The translations under genes were made by a program, and so were the position numbers. The notes below the pieces were generated by a model. The model did not search any database, was not told the DNA's origin, and saw only the letters and a list, made by a program, of their open reading frames with translations. Positions 24,662-32,501 of a stretch of DNA of 58,274 bases are shown one piece after another. Source of the stretch: Pseudoglutamicibacter cumminsii (GTDB lineage Bacteria > Actinomycetota > Actinomycetes > Actinomycetales > Micrococcaceae); assembly GCF_003143995.1 (NCBI RefSeq), contig NZ_QFWG01000012.1, positions 1 to 58,274 on the forward strand, given 5' to 3'. Within the stretch, counting starts at the first letter, position 1, and every line of letters starts with the position of its first letter.

Positions 24662-26245
24662 CTAGCCGCGCTTGAGCCAGGCCTCAACTTCGTCGACGGT
24701 GCGTGGGATGTCCTTGGTGAGGGACTCGGCGCCGTCTGCGGTGACGAGGATGTCGTCCTCGATACGCACACCGATGCCGCGGTACTCCTCAGGGACCGCG
24801 AGGTCTTCAGCCTTGAAGTACAGTCCCGGTTCGATCGTAAAGATCATGCCTTCCTGAACGATGCCATCCTGGTAGAGCTCCTGGCGTGCCTGCGCGCAGT
24901 CGTGAACATCCAAGCCGAGGTGGTGGCTCACACCGTGCGGCATCCAGCGGCGATGCTGCTGACCCGACGGCTTGACCGCCTCCTCAGCGCTGACCGGCAA
25001 CAAGCCCCACTCATCGAGGTGCTCAGCCAAAACAGCGGCAGCCTTGTCGTGGATCATGCGGAAAGTGATGCCCGGCTTGACGATCGCGAACGCCTGATCA
25101 GCGGCATCCAGAACCGCTTCATAGATTTTCCGCTGGATCGGCGTGAACGTGCCATCCACCGGCACAGTGCGGGTCACATCAGCCGTGTAGAGCGAATCAA
25201 CCTCAACACCCGCGTCGACCAGCAAAAGCTCACCAGAGTTCACCTGGCCGTCGTTACGGATCCAGTGCAGGATGGTCGCGTTGTTGCCGGAAGCCGCGAT
25301 CGTGTCATAGCCGAGGTCGTTGCCTTCTTCGCGTGCACGCGCAAAGAACGAGGTCTCAACGACGCGCTCGCCGCGCTTGTGATCTACCGCGCGGGAGAGG
25401 TTCGCGATGATGTTCTCAAAGCCAGACGCGGTCGCCGCAACCGCCTCACGCATCTGTTCGACTTCCCACTCATCCTTGATGAGGCGCAGCTCAGACAGCG
25501 CTTCGGTGAGCTTGGCGTCCTTCTTATCCTCGGCGTCGAGGTCGGTGAAGCCCGTGTTGATCCGGGACGTGTCGATGAGCGCATCCACAACCTGGTCCAC
25601 GTTACGGACCACGCGCACGCTCACACCGCCGAGCGCCGGGAGACCAGCGTTCTCAGTGATCGCGTCCTCGAGCTTGAGATCCATGTGTTCGGTCGGCAGA
25701 CCCGTCTGGGTCGCCATGGTTTCGAGCGTGTGGCGGGCACCGATCCAGAACTCACCCGTGCGGGCGTTGGAGTAGAACTCCTTGGAATCGCGGCCGGCCA
25801 TAGGGCGGAAGTACAGGGTCGAGACGTGTTGCGAGCCGTCGTCGCCCTTGCCTTCTTCAACAGGCTCCATGACCAAGACCGCATCCGGTTCCTGGTCCGT
25901 GCCCAGCCCGGTCATGTGGGCGAAACCCGAGTGCGGGCGAAAACGGTAATCGGTGTCATTCGAACGTACCTTGAGTGGGCCCGCCGGAAGAACCAGGCGC
26001 TCACCCGGGAACAATGCGGACAACGCGGCACGGCGCTTAGCGGCGTAATCAGCCGAGGCCGCGCGGGTCACCGAGTGATCCGCCTCTGCCCAGCTCGACG
26101 CCATGAACTCGCGGAAAGCTTCAGAATTAGGACGCATGGAACGGTTGTTAACCCTTTCCTCAATAGGCTGCTCAGAACCCGCGCCCGCAGAGGCTGCGGC
26201 GGAAGGCTGGGCAGGGAACTGCGAATCAGATGTCTGGTTAGTCAC
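24662..26245 (-). CDS. pepP: Xaa-Pro aminopeptidase (aminopeptidase P)
   Basis: Metallopeptidase releasing N-terminal residues before proline; 527 residues. The N-terminal AMP_N domain (SADYAAKRRAALSALFPGERLVLPAG) precedes the pita-bread catalytic domain (from about residue 270). Metal ligands are visible: LLLVDAGVEVDSLYTADVTRT (two Asp), MPHGVSHHLGLDVHD (His), MIFTIEPGLY (Glu) and GIGVRIEDDILVT (Glu). The Ala/Ser/Gln-rich first 30 residues are probably disordered. The start is GTG at 26245, divergent from the PHP gene. Confidence 0.95.
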   Translation of the reverse strand: MTNQTSDSQFPAQPSAAASAGAGSEQPIEERVNNRSMRPNSEAFREFMASSWAEADHSVTRAASADYAAKRRAALSALFPGERLVLPAGPLKVRSNDTDYRFRPHSGFAHMTGLGTDQEPDAVLVMEPVEEGKGDDGSQHVSTLYFRPMAGRDSKEFYSNARTGEFWIGARHTLETMATQTGLPTEHMDLKLEDAITENAGLPALGGVSVRVVRNVDQVVDALIDTSRINTGFTDLDAEDKKDAKLTEALSELRLIKDEWEVEQMREAVAATASGFENIIANLSRAVDHKRGERVVETSFFARAREEGNDLGYDTIAASGNNATILHWIRNDGQVNSGELLLVDAGVEVDSLYTADVTRTVPVDGTFTPIQRKIYEAVLDAADQAFAIVKPGITFRMIHDKAAAVLAEHLDEWGLLPVSAEEAVKPSGQQHRRWMPHGVSHHLGLDVHDCAQARQELYQDGIVQEGMIFTIEPGLYFKAEDLAVPEEYRGIGVRIEDDILVTADGAESLTKDIPRTVDEVEAWLKRG

Positions 26246-26303
26246 CCCTCTATCGTGTCATTAGGGTCTGACAGTTTCATCCTGAAATGTGCGTGTCCTG
26301 TCG

Positions 26304-26309
26304 TAAGCT
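26304..26309 (+). promoter_or_regulatory. Candidate -10 of a leaderless PHP-gene transcript
   Basis: TAAGCT, seven bases before the ATG, with no Shine-Dalgarno between. The match to TANNNT is the only evidence. Confidence 0.35.
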
Positions 26310-26316
26310 GTGGTTC

Positions 26317-27198
26317 ATGCGCATCGATCTTCACACTCATTCGTGGGTTTCCGACGGCACCGAATCCCCACAATACGTCATCAAACAGGCCCACCAGGCT
26401 GGCCTGGACATCGTGGCTCTCACGGATCACGATGCGGTTGACGGCTGGGACGCGGCCCGCTCAGCCGCGCTCGAGCTGGGTATGGGCTGGGTTGGCGGCA
26501 TCGAGATCAGCTGCCGAGTCCCGGATACCGGAGTCACGGTGCACATGCTCGCTTACATGCCGGACCCTGAGGATGCCGCACTTGTGGCCGCGATGGCTGA
26601 TCAGCGTGATTCCCGCGTGGTGCGAGCCCAGATGATCGTTGAACGGCTCGGAGTAGACTTCCCGATCACATGGGAAGACGTCCTCGCGCAAACATCCGAC
26701 GGCGCGACGATCGGCCGCCCGCACATCGCCGATGCGCTCGTGGCCGCCAACATCGTCCCGGACCGTAGCGCCGCATTCGCTGACATGCTCTCGAGCAAGA
26801 GCCGCTACTACGTTGACCAGCCCGCGCCAAGCCCCGTTGCTGCGGTCGAGATGATCCGCGCCGCCGGGGGAGCACCGGTCATGGCACACCCCGCCGCACC
26901 CGCACGCGGCCGCGTGATCCGCCACGCCGATCTCGAAGACTGCGTCGACGCCGGGCTTGCTGGCGTTGAAATCTATCACCGCGACAACAACGAAACTGGC
27001 CGCGCATGGCTCCACGACGTGGCCCGCGAACGCGACCTCATCATCACCGGCTCCTCTGACTATCACGGCACCGGAAAACCGAACCGGCTCGGTGAAAACC
27101 TCACCGAGCCGGAACAGCTACAAAAAATCCTCGCGCAAGCCGCATCCCACAACCGCAGCGCCTACACGGCCGGGCTACCGGCAGAATGGCTACGCTGA
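26317..27198 (+). CDS. PHP-domain phosphoesterase (YciV/TrpH-like)
   Basis: 293 residues from the ATG at 26317. Metal-binding PHP motifs: MRIDLHTHSWVSDGTESP at the N-terminus, IVALTDHDAVDGWDAA, GGIEISC, MAHPAAPARG, and GSSDYHGTGKPNRLGENLTEP near the end. Homologues hydrolyse short oligonucleotides or 3',5'-nucleoside bisphosphates; the substrate here is unassigned. The N-terminal extension to 26287 was rejected because the PHP motif begins at this ATG. The stop lies in the first of two 18-nt repeats. Confidence 0.9.
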   Translation: MRIDLHTHSWVSDGTESPQYVIKQAHQAGLDIVALTDHDAVDGWDAARSAALELGMGWVGGIEISCRVPDTGVTVHMLAYMPDPEDAALVAAMADQRDSRVVRAQMIVERLGVDFPITWEDVLAQTSDGATIGRPHIADALVAANIVPDRSAAFADMLSSKSRYYVDQPAPSPVAAVEMIRAAGGAPVMAHPAAPARGRVIRHADLEDCVDAGLAGVEIYHRDNNETGRAWLHDVARERDLIITGSSDYHGTGKPNRLGENLTEPEQLQKILAQAASHNRSAYTAGLPAEWLR

Positions 27199-27234
27199 GT
27201 TAGCAGGAGCCGCTGAGTTAGTAGGCGCGGCTAG
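27193..27234 (+). repeat. 18-nt tandem repeat spanning the PHP-gene stop codon
   Basis: CGCTGAGTTAGCAGGAGC (27193-27210) then CGCTGAGTTAGTAGGCGC (27211-27228), then a partial GGCTAG. The TGA of unit 1 is the stop; unit 2 gives a second in-frame TGA and the partial unit an in-frame TAG. Confidence 0.88.
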
Positions 27235-27249
27235 GGGAGCTACCTAACC

Positions 27250-28884
27250 TTACTCAGCGCCCTCGCCCGAACGAGTCCGGCGACGCTGGCGGCCACCCGA
27301 ACGGCGGCGCGAACGGCCCTCGCCACGCGAACGTTGCGATCCAGACTCAGCTGAGCCCGCATCGGACGCTGAACCACGCTGACCCTTATCAGCCTGCGCG
27401 CCCTTGCCCTGCTGTGAGCCCTGCCGCGAAGCATCCGAGCCGTCACCAGAACGCGTACGACGACGCTGACGGCCACCGCGTCCAGAACCGGAACGCTCGC
27501 CACGGCCACCGCGCTCGCCGCCTCGCTCACCACGGCCACGTCCGCCACGTCCACCACGGCCACCGGAACGGCCGCCGCGAGACTTACGCGAATCAGGGCC
27601 ACCGAGGTCCTCAACGCGTTCGGCATCCAGGCCAGCCAAAACGCGCTTATCGCGAGGCAAACGGCCCTTCGTGCCCTTCGGAATGTTCAAGTCCTCGAAC
27701 AAGTGAGGCGAGGACGAATAGGTTTCGCGAGGCTCCTCATAATCGAGGCCCAAAGCCTTATTGATGAGACCCCAGCGAGGAACATCCTCCCAGTCCACGA
27801 ACGTGATCGCCGTACCCTTCTGGCCAGCGCGGCCCGTACGGCCCACGCGGTGCAGATACGTCTTCTCATCATCCGGGCAGTGCAGGTTGATCACGTGCGT
27901 GACGTCCTCAACATCGATACCGCGAGCAGCAACGTCCGTCGCAACCAGCACATCGACCTTGTTATTACGGAACGCACGCAGCGCCTGCTCACGAGCACCC
28001 TGCCCCAAATCACCGTGCAGAGCGCCCGCCGCAAACCCGCGGTCCATGAGCTCCTCAGCCATCCGAGCAGCTTGACGCTTAGTCCGCGTGAAAATAATCG
28101 TGCGGCCACGGCCCTCAGCCTGCAGCACGCGAGCAACAACCTCGTCCTTATCCAACTGGTGCGCACGGTACACCAACTGGCGGATGTCCTTCTTCGTGAT
28201 GTTCTCAGAATCATCCGGGCTCGACGCGCGGATATGCGTCGGCTTCGACATGTAGCGGCGCGCCATCGAAATAACAGGGCCAGGCATCGTCGCAGAGAAC
28301 AACATGGTCTGGCGGACCTCAGGAACAGCCGCAATCAGACGCTCAACATCCGGGAGGAACCCCAGATCCAGCATCTCGTCAGCCTCATCCAAAACAACAA
28401 TCCGCACCGCAGACAAATTCAAGTGACGCTGACGATTCAAGTCAATCAAACGGCCGGGGGTGCCAACCACCACGTCGACACCCTTAGCCAACTGCTCAAT
28501 CTGCGGCTCATACGCGCGGCCACCATAAATCGTGGCGATACGCACCGAACGCTTCGACGCAGCCAACGTCAGATCATCCGCAACCTGAACCGCCAGCTCA
28601 CGCGTAGGCGCAACAATCAAAGCCTGCGGGGCACCCGGATGCGGCAAATCCTCATAACCATCCTCACCCGGAGCAACAACACGCTGCAGGGCAGGAATAC
28701 CAAAACCGAGGGTCTTACCCGTACCGGTCTGCGCCTGGCCAATAATGTCATGGCCAGCCAAAGCAACAGGCAACGTCATCGCCTGAATAGGGAACGGATG
28801 CTCAATACCCTTGGAAGCCAGAGCCTCAACAATGCGAGCATCCACATCAAAATCAGCAAAAGTCTGCTGAGTGGTTTCAGTCAT
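27250..28884 (-). CDS. DEAD-box RNA helicase with RG-rich tail
   Basis: ATP-dependent RNA helicase, 544 residues. Q motif TFADFDVDARIVEALASKGI; motif I AQTGTGKT; Ia PTRELAVQV; II VLDEADEM; III FSATMPG; IV IIFTRTK; V VATDVAARGIDVE; VI HRVGRTGRAG. After the core (about residue 430) comes a basic tail with GGRGGRGGRGRGERGGERGG and two copies of RRRSGGRQRRRTRSG-like sequence, an RNA-binding region. It resembles RhlE/CsdA types. The start ATG has only a weak GAGAGA upstream. It is preceded by a gene-free stretch of 426 bp. Confidence 0.95.
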   Translation of the reverse strand: MTETTQQTFADFDVDARIVEALASKGIEHPFPIQAMTLPVALAGHDIIGQAQTGTGKTLGFGIPALQRVVAPGEDGYEDLPHPGAPQALIVAPTRELAVQVADDLTLAASKRSVRIATIYGGRAYEPQIEQLAKGVDVVVGTPGRLIDLNRQRHLNLSAVRIVVLDEADEMLDLGFLPDVERLIAAVPEVRQTMLFSATMPGPVISMARRYMSKPTHIRASSPDDSENITKKDIRQLVYRAHQLDKDEVVARVLQAEGRGRTIIFTRTKRQAARMAEELMDRGFAAGALHGDLGQGAREQALRAFRNNKVDVLVATDVAARGIDVEDVTHVINLHCPDDEKTYLHRVGRTGRAGQKGTAITFVDWEDVPRWGLINKALGLDYEEPRETYSSSPHLFEDLNIPKGTKGRLPRDKRVLAGLDAERVEDLGGPDSRKSRGGRSGGRGGRGGRGRGERGGERGGRGERSGSGRGGRQRRRTRSGDGSDASRQGSQQGKGAQADKGQRGSASDAGSAESGSQRSRGEGRSRRRSGGRQRRRTRSGEGAE

Positions 28885-29310
28885 TCAATTCTCTCTCGTA
28901 AGCCTCAACATCGCGGAGCTACAACCACACCGCGGCGCTACAACCTCAGTAGCGGCCGCACACAATGGCTGCCGGTGAACCAACGCGATTCCGCTCCACA
29001 CGCAGAACCCGCGAAACAATCCACACTCAACAGCAGGTCGAGGCGGGCCGGGGGATAGCCGATCGCACGAAAACGTGGAGAAAAATACTGACAACGCAGC
29101 AACGTACTGAACAACACAAACGCGACCGGGCGTCCCAGGTACCCCTCCAGTCTATGGCATAGCGCGGGGACAACAGGGATGACGACGGCGAAACGGTTGC
29201 CGCTGCCACGATGCGGAACATGCTGCCGCCGGGAACGCCAGTGGGGTGGAAGGCCGCAACGGCCTTCCACCCCACTGAAACGAAAACTACTGAGCTAAAA
29301 CTGCTAGCGC
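28885..29310. other. Gene-free 426-bp region upstream of the DEAD-box helicase
   Basis: I see no convincing gene. On the minus strand it would contain the promoter and a long 5' leader of the helicase gene; DEAD-box helicase messages in other bacteria often have long regulated leaders. The only clear structure is the hairpin at 29239-29277. The minus strand carries an AT-rich TATTTTT about 200 nt before the helicase start, a possible -10. Confidence 0.5.
29239..29277 (-). terminator. Perfect 18-bp hairpin after DUF3107
   Basis: Arms CAGTGGGGTGGAAGGCCG and complement around a 3-nt loop. It lies 34 nt beyond the DUF3107 stop. No T-run follows on the minus strand. Confidence 0.75.
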
Positions 29311-29541
29311 CTACTTGGCCTGGTGAGCGAAACCAACAGGGCCTGGGCGGCGACCATCGAAATCAACATATGCAATCGAGTCGCCCGGAACAGCGATCTT
29401 GCGGCCCTTAACGCCGGTCAGCTGCAACAGCGAACCGTTCTTGACGGCCTCTTCAACCTGAGCAACCACATCGTCATAGCTGGCATCAGTTTCCAGGCCA
29501 ACCTCGCGAGCCACATGCTTCACACCAATACGGATTTCCAT
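29311..29541 (-). CDS. DUF3107 family protein
   Basis: 76 residues from the ATG at 29541 (MEIRIGVKHVAREVGLETDA), with AAGG about 9 nt upstream. The conserved middle reads DDVVAQVEEAVKNGSLLQLT and the end GRKIAVPGDSIAYVDFDG. Actinobacterial family (Rv3208A-like) of unknown function. Position beside a TetR gene and a DEAD-box helicase matches mycobacterial order, where it is next to Rv3208 and rhlE. Confidence 0.9.
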   Translation of the reverse strand: MEIRIGVKHVAREVGLETDASYDDVVAQVEEAVKNGSLLQLTGVKGRKIAVPGDSIAYVDFDGRRPGPVGFAHQAK

Positions 29542-29636
29542 CAGAAGAACCTTTCGCCTCAAACCCACAGCCACACCAAAGTGGCCGTGAGCGCCGTAAA
29601 ACCCACCCCATCTGAAGTGGGTTGCGTACTTGCTGA

Positions 29637-30263
29637 CTACGTTACGGCATCGGTGCCCGCGGAGTCCTCCAAATAGCCATCAATTCCGCGCCAAGCTAAG
29701 CGCCACACCAACTCGCACGCACGCTCGCGCGTCATCTCCTCAGGCTTGAGCTGCCACAAACCTGCGGCACGTTCCGCCGCCGCCGTCACAGTGAGGCCCA
29801 CATAGGTTGCCTCAAACGAATCCAACGACGTGTAAATCGCGAGCTTCTCACCAATCTCATGGCCGATCGTGTCGCGGAACTTCCTCAAACGCCGCGAAAT
29901 CGTGGTGTCATGAGACAAATCAGACTCAAACACGAGCTCATGCGCAGAACCCTCGCGCGCCACGAAATTGAAGTACGCCTCAACGGTTGAGCGAACCATC
30001 GTGAACGGGTCATCAGACGAGTTCAACGCCTCACGCACCGTGACCACGAGGCTAGCGAGCTCATTCTCAAGCAACGCACTGTACAGATCCAGCTTGCTCG
30101 GGAAGTGCTGATACAAAACCGGTTTGGAAACCCCCGCGTTCTCCGCGATCAGATCCATCGAAGCCGCAAAATAGCCGTGCTTAGAGAATGTACGTTGTGC
30201 AACGCTCATCAACTGTGCACGGCGTTCGTCTCGAGGCATTCGGCGCGCAGGCTGAGACACCAT
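29637..30263 (-). CDS. TetR family transcriptional regulator
   Basis: 208 residues from the ATG at 30263 (GGAAGGA about 7-9 nt upstream; the frame extends to 30431 but without family similarity). The N-terminal helix-turn-helix reads RRAQLMSVAQRTFSKHGYFA then MDLIAENAGVSKPVLYQHFPSKLDLY. The C-terminal ligand domain includes FNFVAREGSAHELVFESDL. It is the Rv3208-type regulator by context (DUF3107 neighbour). Targets and ligand unknown. Confidence 0.9.
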   Translation of the reverse strand: MVSQPARRMPRDERRAQLMSVAQRTFSKHGYFAASMDLIAENAGVSKPVLYQHFPSKLDLYSALLENELASLVVTVREALNSSDDPFTMVRSTVEAYFNFVAREGSAHELVFESDLSHDTTISRRLRKFRDTIGHEIGEKLAIYTSLDSFEATYVGLTVTAAAERAAGLWQLKPEEMTRERACELVWRLAWRGIDGYLEDSAGTDAVT

Positions 30264-30389
30264 AGAAACATCCTTCCGCCCCGGGGCAGGTACTGCATGA
30301 GTCGCAACCAATGTACCGGAGGAATGTATTAACTGCATTAGAAAGCGCCCAGCAAGGCTTGTGTGCTCGCGGCGTGGGATCATGAGCCC

Positions 30390-31157
30390 ATGAAGAAAAA
30401 CGAGGATCTGGACACCGAGCGTCAGCGTCACGGCGACGCCCGAGACGCGCTCATTTCGCTCGGAACCGGCGGTGGTGCGGGAGCTGATGGTGAGTTCACG
30501 CGCTCAGCCGCTACGACCATCGACGGCCTTGAAACCGGGGTTCGCATCCTCACCGCCACGCGTTTGCGGCAGGCGCAACTACAGATTGCGCGGCCCGATG
30601 CGCGGGTTGCATTGTGTGTGCCCGATGCAGGCGAAAGCGAGCTGGATGCCTTGAAGCGTGCGGGCGGTGAGCAAGGTGTGCAGTGGGCTGTCATGAGCCT
30701 GCACGATGCTGTCGAGGCTGGCCTGGGTGGCTTGGTCGCTGAGGCTATTGATGTTGGCGTGCTCATGCCTGCGCCGCTCCAGGCCGCTCCGGCCGGTTGG
30801 AGTATTGAAAGCGCGCGAGAGCGAGAACATGACAACCAACTCACAACCGACGATGTGCTGCTTGCGTGCGAAGCCGCCGTCGCTGAGTGCTTGGACGGGA
30901 ACGTGAAGGCACCCGTCGGGTGCCTCGCAACCGGAACTGAAGTGCCGGCTGGCGGTGCCACAGGGGCAGGTACCGCAGGTGCAGGTACCGCAGTCCGCGT
31001 GGCCGTCAACGCCCTCGTAACCAACGGAGCACGCACGCTCCGGCAACGAGCCGCGGGCCGCATCGAAATCCAGGGCGTGGGAACCCTGACCCAGGCGGAA
31101 GAACTGGGCCGGCGTGCCGCGCAAGCGCTACTGGACGCAGGAGCGGCCGGCCTCTAA
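30390..31157 (+). CDS. Degenerate porphobilinogen deaminase (HemC)-like protein
   Basis: 255 residues. GVRILTATRLRQAQLQIARP and WAVMSLHDAVEAGLGG faintly recall HemC domain 1 (HSLKD region). The C-terminal third fits HemC domain 3 better: VLLACEAAVAECLDGNVKAPVGCLATG, VRVAVNALVTNGARTLRQRA, EELGRRAAQALLDAGAAGL. The cofactor cysteine (normally GCxxPxG) is replaced by Val, with a Cys four residues later. The DNA-like substrate loops are missing, so tetrapyrrole synthesis is unlikely. A repeat (TGAGTAGAGT-type GTAGGTACC) encodes the GATGAGTAGAGTA stretch. The start is uncertain; no good ribosome-binding site. Confidence 0.45.
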   Translation: MKKNEDLDTERQRHGDARDALISLGTGGGAGADGEFTRSAATTIDGLETGVRILTATRLRQAQLQIARPDARVALCVPDAGESELDALKRAGGEQGVQWAVMSLHDAVEAGLGGLVAEAIDVGVLMPAPLQAAPAGWSIESAREREHDNQLTTDDVLLACEAAVAECLDGNVKAPVGCLATGTEVPAGGATGAGTAGAGTAVRVAVNALVTNGARTLRQRAAGRIEIQGVGTLTQAEELGRRAAQALLDAGAAGL

Positions 31158-31185
31158 CCCAGCCTCTAGCCCCGACTAATCCCGC
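31150..31185. repeat. Three 12-nt repeats joining two convergent gene ends
   Basis: GCCTCTAACCCA, GCCTCTAGCCCC and GACTAATCCCGC. Unit 1 holds the stop of the HemC-like gene, unit 2 a second in-frame stop (TAG at 31167), and unit 3 the stop of the convergent exonuclease gene (31176). Confidence 0.75.
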
Positions 31186-31898
31186 GACGTGAACGTGAGC
31201 GGCCAGCTCCCGTCAACGCGGGCCGTCGGGTTCTTGCGCCGCAAGAAATCCTGGAAGTTCGCGGCCCACTCCTGGTGCCATTGAACCTGCTGCGAATGCA
31301 AAAGCAACGGATCGATCTGAACTTCGGCAGGGTAGCGGCGGGCAATCTCATCGGCCACACCCACGGCGGCGAGTGCATCCGCATCGGCCGAGTGAGCGTT
31401 ATGCAACGGGACGTTATAGAACTCGCTCATGACGGTCAGGGTTCGCTTGCCGCGGCGGAAGCGGTCCAGTTTGCGGTCCAGGACCAGCGGGTCGATGACC
31501 GGGCTCGCGTTGATGGTTTCGACCCCGTGGCGCTGGGCCTCCGCGTGGAGAACCGTGAAGTCATAGGGAGCGTTGAACGCGATCACCGGCATGGTCTGGA
31601 ACAGCTGCGACAACAGTTCCGAGATCTCACGTGTGGCTTCTTGAGGGTCGCGGCCGTTGGCCTGGACATCGGCGTCGCTGATGCCGTGGATCTCCGTGGT
31701 CTCCGGCGGGATAGACACGCCCGGGTTCACAAGCCAGTTATGCGACTGCATAAGCTCAGCCTTGCCGTTGATAATGCTGATGTTCGCGGACACGATGCGG
31801 GCCTCGCGGGGATTCGCGGACGTCGTTTCAAGGTCGAATGCCGCCCGCGGAAGTTCATGCCATGGGTACGGTGCGTTCTCGCCGGTGTGTGAGGTCAT
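31176..31898 (-). CDS. DEDDh 3'-5' exonuclease (DnaQ-like)
   Basis: 240 residues. Exonuclease motifs: I AAFDLETTSANPREARIVSA (Asp, Glu), then EIHGISDADV, II VIAFNAPYDFTVLHAEA (Asp), III HSADADALAAVGVADEI (His, Asp). It is a stand-alone proofreading-type nuclease, similar to the 3'-5' exonucleases annotated near repair genes in Micrococcales. Its C-terminal part (LLLHSQQVQWHQEWAANFQDFLR) has no known catalytic motif. It is divergent from the alkyltransferase-like gene that starts the repair island. Confidence 0.9.
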   Translation of the reverse strand: MTSHTGENAPYPWHELPRAAFDLETTSANPREARIVSANISIINGKAELMQSHNWLVNPGVSIPPETTEIHGISDADVQANGRDPQEATREISELLSQLFQTMPVIAFNAPYDFTVLHAEAQRHGVETINASPVIDPLVLDRKLDRFRRGKRTLTVMSEFYNVPLHNAHSADADALAAVGVADEIARRYPAEVQIDPLLLHSQQVQWHQEWAANFQDFLRRKNPTARVDGSWPLTFTSRD

Positions 31899-32048
31899 GT
31901 ATCTAACCTACCTGGAGTGCTGTCTTGGTCGGGGGTCAGGGGAGGGGCTCAGGGCTTAGTTCCAGGGTGATTTTCAGGGGTGATTTTCAAACTGTCAGAC
32001 CCCTATGATGCAGTGTAAATACAGGCGGAGCGCGGATAGGAGGTCGCG

Positions 32049-32501
32049 ATGAGCGAGGCGCATGAAGGCAGTTCGTATGAGCGCGGCGCGAATGACTATC
32101 GCGTTCTGTTGTCTGCCGCCGGCCGTCGCGATCCGGAGGTAGTGGATGAGGCAGTGTTCCGGGTCCTGGAAGCGTGCCCTGCTGGCAAGGTGGTCGCGTA
32201 TGGAACAGTAGCGGCATGGCTCGGGCTTTCGAACGCCCGGCGCGCGGCGGCAGCGATGCGCAACGCGCCCGAAGGCATCCCGTGGTGGCGACACGTGCGG
32301 ACTGACGGTGGCCTGATCCCTGAACTACTAGAGCGGGCTCAGAAACACTGGGATACTGAGGGCACCCCATACGGTGCACGCGGGGTGAACAAAGCTGCGT
32401 TTTGGGTTCCGGATGATCGCGAATGGAGCGAACTGCGGGCTCAGACCGCTCAGATTGAAGCTTTGGTTGCAAGTGATGTGGCGGAGGAACCGGGATGCTA
32501 G
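32049..32501 (+). CDS. Alkyltransferase-like protein (ATL, MGMT fold without the acceptor Cys)
   Basis: 150 residues. DNA-binding part: VFRVLEACPAGKVVAYGTVAAWLG followed by RRAAAAMRNAPEGIPWWRHVRTDGG. Active MGMT has a PCHR motif; here the position reads PWWR, the ATL hallmark, so it cannot accept an alkyl group. ATLs flip and flag O6-alkylguanine for nucleotide excision repair. Its stop overlaps the adnA-like start by 7 nt, as expected for a coupled repair operon; the mycobacterial Rv3204 is similarly placed. Confidence 0.9.
   Translation: MSEAHEGSSYERGANDYRVLLSAAGRRDPEVVDEAVFRVLEACPAGKVVAYGTVAAWLGLSNARRAAAAMRNAPEGIPWWRHVRTDGGLIPELLERAQKHWDTEGTPYGARGVNKAAFWVPDDREWSELRAQTAQIEALVASDVAEEPGC

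Noticed and set aside
24596-26635. 679-codon plus-strand open frame opposite pepP
   Set aside because: Antisense of a clear aminopeptidase; no motifs of its own.
27440-27560. CRISPR-like array in the helicase tail
   Set aside because: The short repeats encode RG-rich protein sequence in frame and lack uniform repeat and spacer lengths.
27703-29058. 451-codon plus-strand open frame opposite the DEAD-box helicase
   Set aside because: Composition (Arg/His/Asn/Thr) is an antisense artefact of the helicase coding sequence.
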